Shown one piece after another: positions 54,712 through 64,000 of a stretch of 64,000 nucleotides of DNA (the stretch's first letter is position 1; every line of letters starts with the position of its first letter). Where the stretch lies: NCBI GenBank assembly GCA_905116865.2, contig CAJHNH020002015.1, positions 60,001 through 124,000 of the forward strand. Direction: 5' to 3'. The notes below the pieces were generated by a model that worked only from the letters and a program-made list of their open reading frames with translations, made no database searches and was not told the origin of the DNA. A program made the translations under genes and the position numbers. The stretch comes from Candidula unifasciata (taxonomy: Eukaryota > Mollusca > Gastropoda > Stylommatophora > Geomitridae).

Positions 54712-55005
54712 TAGGAGTGAAACCCAAAATTCAATTTATTAAAGAACAGCAAATTAGATTGTTTTGCCACCTGTCGAGAATGCCCTTTTACCAACTGCCA
54801 CAGAGAGCCGCGCTAAAGAAAAGTAATGAACACAGAGCAAGGGGAAGACCACGAAAGAGATGAAGCGACATCATCAGGAGCAACCTAACTGTAATGAATA
54901 CCAACTTGTACAGTGCATTGGAAAAGGCGCGCAAACGATCCTGACATCTCCCCCAACACCTCGCTGAGGCCAATGATGGAAGAGAAGTAGAAGATAAAGA
55001 GTTTC
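54712..55005 (+). pseudogene. Non-LTR retrotransposon C-terminal fragment
   Basis: Collinear with 11275-11572: EQQIRLFCHLSRMPFYQLPQ, RAALKKSNEHRARGRPRKR, then SALEKARKRS, with stops. It ends in GGAAGAGAAGTAGAAG, a diverged (GAA)n tail like its relative. Confidence 0.72.
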
Positions 55006-55079
55006 CTAATTTAGGATTTAAAAAGTATGGGTCGTTTTATATACAGGAGAGTGTTATACACCCACAAATACAATGAAAT

Positions 55080-55113
55080 GTGTGTGTGTGTGTGTGTGTA
55101 CACAGACACACAC
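55080..55113. repeat. (TG)n / (CA)n microsatellite
   Basis: Short TG run followed by CACAGACACACAC. Confidence 0.9.
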
Positions 55114-55169
55114 TGCCAGGGCTGCGAGAAAGTAGGGCATCAAGAACCTTGAGATGTCCTAATACCAAC

Positions 55170-55785
55170 ACCATCAATGTAGCCCGCACACCGTCAATAT
55201 ATCCCGCACACCATCAAAATGTATCGCACACCATCAATAAATATCGCACATTATCAATATATCCCCGACACCATCAATGTATCCCGCACACCATCAATAT
55301 ATATCGCACAGCATCAATTTATCCCGCACACAATCAATATATATCGCACACCATCAATATATCACGCACACCATCAATATATCCCGCACACCATCAATAT
55401 ATATCGTACACCGTCAATATATATCGTACACCATCAATATGTATCGCACACCATCAATATATATCGCACACCATCAATATATCACGCACACCATCAATAT
55501 ATCCCTCACACTATCAGTATCAGCCACAGAAACATTCAACATCCTCACGCAACATCAACATCACCCATACATCATCAATATCACCCAGACACCACCAGCA
55601 TCACCCACATACCATCAATATTACCCAGACATCATTATTATTACCGAGATACCGTCATCATCTCCCAGATACTTCAAAAAACTCCCCAATATCGTCAGTA
55701 TTCTCTACACAAATCATCAACATATCTCCCACACCACCAATATCTTCCTCACACTATCAATATTCCCCCTTCCCCAAAACATCAA
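55170..55785. repeat. 20-bp minisatellite, CACCATCAATATATCCCGCA
   Basis: Regular from about 55180 to 55510 with ATCCCG/ATATCG/ATCACG variants, then diverging to CACCCAGACACCACCAGCAT-type units. A 20-bp period passes through all three frames with few stops, which explains three overlapping plus-strand open frames of 230-285 codons. Confidence 0.95.
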
Positions 55786-55819
55786 CATCTTCCACACATC
55801 ATCATCAACCTCTCCCACC

Positions 55820-55874
55820 CCACACACACACACACACACACACACCCAAACCGACACACACACACACACACACA
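55820..55874. repeat. (CA)n microsatellite
   Basis: CA runs separated by a CCCAAACCGA interruption. Confidence 0.96.
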
Positions 55875-56401
55875 TGCAAACTCCCTCCACCAATCTCTTG
55901 TTCACACTCAGACATGACTCTTTCTCTCCTCAACTAAAAATTCCTATTTCACATTTGAACCTACAGCTCTGCGACCGTCTCTCACTCCTCTAACTATCTT
56001 CATGTAATCAGTTCTTGCACTGTGCTGCTTCTAACTAGCCCCGGGAGGCGCAGAAAACAAGGTCTGGGGATAAAATGTACATTAAGCAGGCTCTGCGGCC
56101 ACCAGCAAACATTTCCATTCTCATTTATTCACTGGCCCACGAACCGCGGACAAACAGCCGCATTCATTTTTCTCTATTACGGCATCTCTCTGTATGTGTC
56201 TGTCTCTATTTGTCTTTCTATTTATTTCGCTAAGAGTTTTAATTTTTGCTTTTCTCCTTGCAGATTCTTCTCCTGTTTCTTTTTTTCTTTTTTTTTTTTT
56301 TTTTTAAAGTTTATGAAGTGTTGTGTTTTCATGTCTGTATGCTTGTTTCTTTTATTTTATGCGATCTAATGCACAATGTATGGTTATCGAATTTAGCGCG
56401 T
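55875..56401. other. No feature recognised; poly-T run
   Basis: T-rich run at 56280-56306. Open frames here are Phe/Leu-rich and unrecognised. Confidence 0.4.
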
Positions 56402-56989
<588 letters not shown>

Positions 56990-57290
56990 TCTTCTTCTCC
57001 CTCCTTACCGGCGGTAAACTCGTGTAGAAAGTTCTGGTTATTCTTCCACATTGGAAATTTGGCCTAGTTGAAGAACTCGAGTTATTCGTTCACATCCGTT
57101 TCATAAATCTGGCTTTTTTTTTTTTTTTTCAGACTGTAGGCTTCTCATCCCTCAGGCAAATGTACCCAGACTCAGAAGGAAACCCCCTCTAATGAGTGGT
57201 CTTTTACGACATGTTTGTTAGGGAGCTGTAGGTCTCTTCTATTCCCTCCCGAAATGGAGCTCCAGTGAAACCACACAAGGATAAACACAC
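56990..57290 (-). repeat. Interspersed repeat family A, copy 5
   Basis: CTTCTCTTCTTCTCCCTCC start, GTAGAAAGTTCTGGTTATTC, TTCATAAATCTGGC, a run of 17 T, CAGGCAAATGTACCCAGAC, TTTACGACATGTTTG and CCTCCCGAAATGGAGCTCC. Diverged but collinear. Confidence 0.65.
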
Positions 57291-57595
57291 TCCAAATGTT
57301 TATTTCCATGTTCTGTAACATTTTCTTGATCGTACAGTCTGGATTTCCAAAGTTGGAGAAAAAAAAATTTCAAACTTAAAGACTCCAGCACCCCCCCCCC
57401 CCAACCCACTCCCACCCCCCCCCCCCCCCCCACACCCACCCCAGTCCAACTAAACCAAGCTGTCCTCTAATTATGTAAAGATGTATTTGTTTATCCATTT
57501 CCGACTTTTTTCAGATGTATTTATGTATTTGTTTGCTAATTATTTACTCACAAACACACACACACACTCACAAACACACACACATATATATAAAA
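57291..57595. other. No gene; C-rich run and CA words
   Basis: C-rich tract 57391-57440 and ACACACACAC words at 57550-57583. Confidence 0.5.
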
Positions 57596-57596
57596 A

Positions 57597-58612
57597 AGGC
57601 AACAGTTTACGGGTGTGAATGTCTACCCAGGCAACAGTTTACACATGAGAATTTCTACCAAGGCAACAGTTTACACGTGTGAATGTCTGCACAGGCAACA
57701 GTTTACACGTGTGAATGTCTACCCAGGCAAAAGTTTACACGTGTGAATCTACCCATGAAACAGTTTACACATGTGAATGTCTATACGGGCAACAGTTTAC
57801 ACGTGTGAATGTCTACCCATGCAACTGTTTACACATGTGAATGCCTACACAGTCAACAGTTTACGCGTGTGAATGTCTACCAAGGCAATAGTTTACACAT
57901 GTGAATGTCTACCAAGGCAACAGTTAACACGTGTGAATGTCTAAACAGGCAACAGTTTACACATGTGAATATCTACACAGGCAACAGTTCACACATGTGA
58001 ATGTCTACACAGGCAACAGTTTACCGGTTTTGAATGACTACCCAGGCAACAGCTTACGCCTGTGAATGTCTACACTGACAACAGTTTACACATGTGAATG
58101 TCTACACTGGCAACAGTTTACAAATGTGAATATCTACACAGGCAACAGTTTACACGTGTTAATGTCTACCAAGGCAACAGTTTAAACGTGTGAATGTCTA
58201 CCCAAGCAACAGTTTACACATGTGAATGTCTACCGAGGCAATAGTTTACACATGTGAATGTCTATACAGGCAACAGTCTACACGTGTGAATGTCTAAACA
58301 GGCAACAGTTTACACATGTGAATGTCTACACAGGCAATAGTTTACACATGTGAATGTCTACACAGGCAACAGTTTACACATGTGAATGTCTACACAGGCA
58401 ACAGTTTACCGGTTTTGAATGACAACCCAGGCAACAGCTTACGCCTGTGAATGTCTACACTGGCAGCAGTTTACACGTGTGAATGTCTTTACAGGCAACA
58501 GTTTACACGTGTGAATGTCTACACAGGCAACAGTTTACACATGTGAATGTCTTCATAGGCAACAGTTTTCACATGTGAAAGTCTACACAGACAACAGTTT
58601 TCACTGATATTA
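57597..58612. repeat. 32-bp minisatellite, about 32 copies
   Basis: Units contain GGCAACAGTTTACACATGTG and AATGTCTACACA. CACGTG/CACATG alternate. A distinctive pair TTACCGGTTTTGAATGAC then CAGCTTACGCCTGTG occurs at 58021 and again at 58406, so a block of about 12 units was duplicated. Confidence 0.96.
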
Positions 58613-58906
58613 AGAACCTTGAATTCAACCTTCTCCTAAACTCAGACAGAACGATCTTTGGGGGGGGGGGGGAACTCTTTTGTTCAAAAGGATTTGATAT
58701 CCTCTAGCCAGATAGAGCAAACAAGCGCCGATAGAAGACCATGAAATCCACGTTTTTTCATTTAGCGTTCTGCTGTCCACTGGTTATCTATAAAACCGAC
58801 GTCCACCAAACCATGTGAACTTGTTTTCTGGCCCACTGACAGCTAACCAAAGACAAAAACGAATGCAGATAACAGTAACTTTGTTTAAATATACAGTAAA
58901 AGTAAT
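58613..58906. other. No feature recognised; poly-G run
   Basis: G run at 58660-58671. Nothing else. Confidence 0.4.
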
Positions 58907-59105
58907 GTTAGTCTTCCCCAAAAAGTGTACGTCACTTTTCATTCACAAGTTTGTTGGGCTGGTCGACTTTCCTGATGGTTACGGGTGTGTTTCGTTATTG
59001 TTTGATTTCTGAGATGTCGAGAAAGAGAATGGCTGTGACATAGGTTGCGGCACTCTCAAGAGAGATTGTGTTAAGAGTCTGTTTCTACGTGTTTTTGGAG
59101 TAGTA
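58907..59105. mobile_element. Family D MITE, copy 4, reverse orientation, truncated
   Basis: GTTAGTCTTCCCCAAAAAG end, CACTTTTCATTCACAAGTTTG, GGTCGACTTTCCTGATGG, GACATAGGTTGCGGCACTC and CGTGTTTTTGGAGTA. The other half of the element is missing. Confidence 0.75.
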
Positions 59106-59228
59106 ATACTGTTCCAAAATAATGTTAAAAATAAGGTTATGTATTGCTACTGAAAGAGACATACATAGCCATAATTTTGAATTTTCGATATCTTTGTAAC
59201 CCAATGAGTGACATTCTTCAAATTGCAA

Positions 59229-59526
59229 GAAACGGCGTTAGCGCAGTCGATAAGAAGCTCGCTTTCAAATCCAGCTGCGACTCGCTGCAGCCCACGGTCG
59301 GTGTTCGAAACCGGGCGGCTCCCGGGGTTCACCCAGCCTCTAGGAAATGGGTACTAGAGTAATACTCTGGGGTAAATGGAGGAACGTCGCTGTAGCTACA
59401 GAGTTACGTGCGAACGGCGACACAGGCGGACAATTCTTATCAGCTGTCCGTACTGATGGCAGAGCATTTATGGTTTATAACAGTGTACAATGACGCTGGT
59501 TCTCATCTCCCGACTTTACCTTTACC
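59229..59526 (+). mobile_element. Complete tRNA-headed SINE with 12-13-bp TSD
   Basis: Starts GAAACGGCGTTAGCGCAGTC (A-box-like) with B-box-like GGTGTTCGAAACC. The body includes GGCTCCCGGGGTTCACCCAG, GTACTAGAGTAATACTC and GAGTTACGTGCGAACGGCGA. It ends CGACTTTACCTTTAC. TTCAAATTGCAA directly flanks it at 59217-59228 and 59527-59538; including the preceding C gives 13 bp. A different family from B. Confidence 0.88.
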
Positions 59527-59539
59527 TTCAAATTGCAAA

Positions 59540-60335
59540 CAAAAATACCTTAGTGTTTACCCAATCTGATGACAATTCTTCTGCGTCTGGATTATCAATA
59601 GTTTTTAAGAATACAGGCTTTCCCGTCAGTATGGTCTTGGCTTTCTCTGGCGTCGATCAGCGACTGTAATTTCCTATTCATTGATGCGATTATACGTCTG
59701 ACGTGGACCTGTACGATTGGTCGGCATCTGCACCTCCTTCATGGTACTATCTTATGTTGTTGTTTTTTTTTTTTTTTCAACTATTCGCAGTAGCGCTTTA
59801 GGAGTCCAAAATACTTCAGCTTCCGAGACAATATGTTGTTTATTAGCTAATTTTTTCTTGATGATCAGATCTTTTAGAATGTCAATATTTCTTTTCTTCT
59901 TTTGTTTTCTTTTCTATCATTCTTTTTTTACACATCTCACTATCTGAATATCTAGCATGATATTCTCATAATCTTTATATAGCATTTTATTTCAAAAGCC
60001 CCTTTTTTCTTCCTTACGGACTGTGAGATATTCCATTACTCACATTCATATGGTCCCTGGTATAATATACAAAACGTTACCTTCAGCTTTAGAATACAAT
60101 CCACTTTTTCGATTTTAATTTTTCTAAATTGTTTCTAGCCAAATAATTTTCTACTAGTGAGTAGGAGTTATGAATGTTGTGTCCCAGTCTTGCCATGCCA
60201 GGTTTTGAAGTCAGCTACAGAAACTTCAGTTAATGTTTACAACAGTATAAGCGTCGTACCTATTAAAAATGCGGTGGCAAATTAAATTAACTTAAAATTT
60301 CTTAGTGTGGTTACTGAGTGAATTCAGAAATGAAC
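59540..60335. other. No feature recognised; T-rich
   Basis: T runs at 59763-59777. A 76-codon Phe-rich frame at 59717-59947 has no recognised domain. Confidence 0.4.
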
Positions 60336-60339
60336 CTAC

Positions 60340-61480
60340 AGCACTCGACACATTCCTTTAGACGAAGAGGAGACTTGAAGATCAAGATATGACGCAGAGA
60401 TCAAGATTTGACAGAGATCATGACATGACAAACTGATGAAGATTTGACAGAGATCATGACGGGACAAACTGATAAAGATTTGACACACAGATGAAGATAT
60501 GACACACAGATGAAGATATGACACACAGATGAAGATTTGACACACAGATGAAGATTTGACACACAGATGAAGATTTGACACACAGATGAAGATTTGACAC
60601 ACAGATGAAGATTTGACACGCAGATGGAGATTTGACACACAGATGAAGATTTGACACACAGATGAAGATTTGACACACAGATGAAGATTTGACACACAGA
60701 TGAAGATGTGACACACAGATGAAGATTTGACACACAGATGAAGATTTGACACACAGATGAAGATTTGACACACAGATGAAGATTTGACACACAGATGAAG
60801 ATTTGACACACAGATGAAGATGTGACACACAGATGAAGATTTGACACACAGATGAAGATTTGACACACAGATGAAGATTTGACACACAGATGAAGATATG
60901 ACACACAAAAAAAGATTTGACACACAGATGAAGATTTGACACACAGATGAAGATGTGACACACAAATGAAGATGTGACACACAAATGAAGATATGACACA
61001 CAGATGAAGATTTGACACACAGATGAAGATTTGACACACAGATGAAGATTTGACACACAGATGAAGATTTGACACACAGATGAAGATTTGACACACAGAT
61101 GAAGATTTGACACACAGATGAAGATGTGACACACAAATGAAGATGTGACACACAGATGAAGATTTGACACACAGATGAAGATTTGACACACAGATGAAGA
61201 TGTGACACACAAATGAAGATATGACACACAGATGAAGATTTGACACACAGATGAAGATTTGACACACAGATGAAGATGTGACACACAGATGAAGATTTGA
61301 CACAGATGAAGATTTGACACACAGATGTAGATTTGACACACAGATGAAGATGTGACACACAGATGAAGATTTGACACACAGATGAAGATGTGACACACAG
61401 ATGAAGATTTGACACACAGATGAAGATGTGAAAAACAGATGAACATTTGACACACAGATCAAGTTGTGACACACAATTTC
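60340..61480. repeat. 19-bp satellite, GACACACAGATGAAGATTT form
   Basis: About 55 units with TTTG/TGTG/TATG variants. The minus strand has no stop word in any phase, so three overlapping frames of 333-378 codons (ICVSNLHLCVKSSSV) stay open at once. They are artefacts. Confidence 0.97.
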
Positions 61481-63890
61481 AAGATGTGACTAACAGATCA
61501 AGATGTGACACGGAGATCAAGATGTGTCACAGAAGTCAAGATGTGACACACAGATCAAGAAGTGACACAGGGATCAAGATGTGACACAAATATCAAGATG
61601 TGACAGAGATGTGACACACAGATCAAGATGTGACAGATGGATCAAGATGTGACAAACAGATCAAGATATGACATACAGATTAAGATGTGACACACAGATA
61701 ACGATGTGACACAGATGAAGATGTAACTCAAAGATCACGATGTGACACACAGATCAAGATGTGACACAGAGATAAACATGTAACACAGATCAAGATATAA
61801 CAGAGATCAAGATGTGACACAAAGATCAATATGTGACACACTGATTAAGATGTGACACAAAGATCACGACATGACACACAGATCAAATGTGACACAGAGA
61901 TCGAGATGTGACACAGAGATCAAGATGGGACACAGAGATCAAGATGTGACACAGAGATCAAGATGTGACACAAAAATCAAGATGTGACACAGAGATCAAG
62001 ATGTGACACAAAGATCAAGATATAACACAGAGATCTAGATGTGACACAGAGATCATGATGTGACACAGAGATCATGATGTGACACAGAAATCATGATGTG
62101 ACACACAGATTAAGATGTGACACAAAGATCACGACGTGACACACAGATCAAGATGTGACAGAGATGTGACACACAGATCAAGATGTGACAGATGGATCAA
62201 GATGTGACAAACAGATCAAGATATGACATACAGATTAAGATGTGACACACAGATAACGATGTGACACAGATGAAGATGTAACTCAAAGATCACGATGTGA
62301 CACACAGATCAAGATGTGACACAGAGATAAACATGTAACACAGATCAAGATATAACAGAGATCAAGATGTGACACAAAGATCAATATGTGACACACTGAT
62401 TAAGATGTGACACAAAGATCACGACATGACACACAGATCAAATGTGACACAGAGATCGAGATGTGACACAGAGATCAAGATGAGACACAGAGATCAAGAT
62501 GTGACACAGAGATCAAGATGTGACACAAAAATCAAGATGTGACACAGAGATCAAGATGTGACACAAAGATCAAGATATAACACAGAGATCTAGATGTGAC
62601 ACAGAGATCATGATGTGACACAGAGATCATGATGTGACACAGAAATCATGATGTGACACACAGATCAAGATGTGACACAGAGATAAACATGTAACACAGA
62701 TCAAGATATAACAGAGATCAAGATGTGACACAAAGATCATGATGTGACGCACTGATTAAGATGTGACACAAAGATCACGACGTGACACACAGATCAAATT
62801 GTGACACAGAGATCACGATGTGACACAGAGATCAAGATGTGACACAGAGATCAAGATGTGACACAGAGATCAAATTGTGACACAGAGATCAAGATGTGAC
62901 ACAGAGATTAAGATGTGACACAGAGATCAAGATAGGACACAGAGATAAAGATGTGACACAGAGATCAAGATGTGACACAGAGATCAAGATGTGACACAGA
63001 GATCAAGATGTGACACCGAGATCAAGATGTAACACAGAGATCATGATGTGACACACAGATCAAGATGTGACACAGAGATAAATATGTAACAGAGATCAAG
63101 ATATCACAGATCAAGATGTGACACAAAGATCATGATGTGACACACTGATTAAGATGTGACACAAAGATCACGACGTGACACACAGATCAAATTGTGACAC
63201 AGAGATCAAGATGTAACACAGAGATCAAGATGTGACACAGAGATCAAATTGTGACACATAGATCAAGATGTGACACAGAGATTAAGATGTGACACAGAGA
63301 TCAAGATATAACACAGAGATCAAGATATAACACAGAGATCAAGATGTGACACAGGGATCAAGATATAACACAGATATCAAGATGTGACACCGTGATCAAG
63401 ATGTGACAGAGATCAAGATGTGACACCAGGGATCAAAATGTGACACAACGATTAAGATAGGACAAAGATCATGATGTGACACACTGATTAAGATGTGACA
63501 CAAAGATCACGACGTGACACACAGATCAAATTGTGACACAGAGATCAAGATGTGACACAGAGATTAAGATTTGACACACAGATCAAGATGTGACATAGAA
63601 ATCAAGACGTGACACCAGGGATCAAAATGTGACACAGCGATTAAGATGGGACACAGAGATCAAGATGTGACACAGGGAATAAAATGTGACACACAGATCA
63701 AAATATGACACACAGATCAAAATATGACACAGAAATCAAGACGTGACACCAGGGATCAAAATGTGATACAGAGATTAAGATGGGACACAGAGATCAAAAT
63801 GTGACAAAGAGATCAATATGTGACACAGAAATCAAGACGTGGCACCAGAGATCAAAATGTGACACACAGATCAAGATGTGATATATAGTT
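61481..63890. repeat. 19-bp satellite, GATCAAGATGTGACACAGA form
   Basis: Continuation of the array with a GATCAAG core and more variation. A 518-bp block (61592-62109) is repeated at 62147-62664, offset 555 bp, with one mismatch noticed by eye. The landmark CTGATTAAGATGTGACAC recurs at 61841, 62396, 62752, 63145 and 63484, giving higher-order spacings of 555, 356, 393 and 339 bp. Confidence 0.96.
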
Positions 63891-64000
63891 TGTTTGCACT
63901 GCTTTAATCACGTTATGACATTTAGTTACACATAAACTAGAAAAAGAAGGGACGATTTTTTTTTTTGGTGGGGGTTGGGGGGGGGGGCGTTATTAATCAA
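63891..64000. other. Right end of window; poly-T and poly-G runs
   Basis: T run near 63957-63966 and G-rich run 63968-63987. No gene. Confidence 0.5.

Noticed and set aside
55080..55937. Three overlapping 230-285-codon frames
   Set aside because: Produced by a 20-bp repeat without stop words; no frame is favoured.

Overview
The window is eukaryotic, from a repeat-rich animal genome. It holds no bacterial-style genes, operons or rRNA, and I recognise no intact host protein-coding gene. The mix suggests an invertebrate with a large genome, and a mollusc is my best guess (low confidence): RTE-like and other non-LTR retrotransposons, many tRNA-headed SINEs with short repeated tails, pogo/Tigger, mariner and hAT-type DNA elements, very long microsatellites, and many unrelated minisatellites. 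Almost every long open frame lies inside a tandem repeat or a broken transposon and is not a gene.

Layout. 1-7 kb: GATA and CTT microsatellites, a hAT-type MITE, an RNase H remnant of a LINE, and the first copy of a MITE whose ends read GTTAGTCTCCCCA. 7-12.6 kb: a MITE fragment, then a fairly well preserved RTE-like reverse transcriptase 3' part split by a SINE with a clear 12-bp target duplication, and two more LINE remnants. 12.6-13.6 kb: a 15-bp minisatellite. 14-17 kb: SINEs. 17.1-19.8 kb: a LINE cut by a 1.28-kb pogo/Tigger element that carries a decayed transposase C-terminus. 19.8-22 kb: the longest mostly unique stretch. 22.2-22.7 kb: a (GAAA)n tract. 23-25 kb: a SINE cluster. 25.4-29 kb: a 66/65-bp satellite that changes subfamily abruptly, then a 44-bp satellite.

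29-38 kb: interspersed repeats, two with SINE or LINE pieces nested in them, and a minus-strand reverse transcriptase pseudogene. 38-39 kb: a 19-bp array and a small hAT MITE. 39.8-42.7 kb: a MITE containing a LINE fragment, an internally deleted mariner, and about 800 bp of TA/TG/GAA tracts. 43-46 kb: LINE, SINE and hAT pieces. 47-53.4 kb: about 5 kb of minisatellite in which the unit changes from 12 to 16 to 14 bp, including a perfect 102-bp palindrome. 53.4-54 kb: the only candidate for a host promoter and first exon, which is speculative. 55-58.6 kb: 20-bp and 32-bp satellites. 59.2 kb: a complete SINE with target duplications. 60.4-63.9 kb: a 3.4-kb 19-bp satellite with higher-order duplications.

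There is no gene network here to describe. The parts interact as nested insertions that can be dated relative to one another, as satellites showing local homogenisation, and as retroposon tails that may seed microsatellites. Family letters A, B, C, D, F, G, H and I are my own labels from comparisons by eye within this window. No database search was possible.
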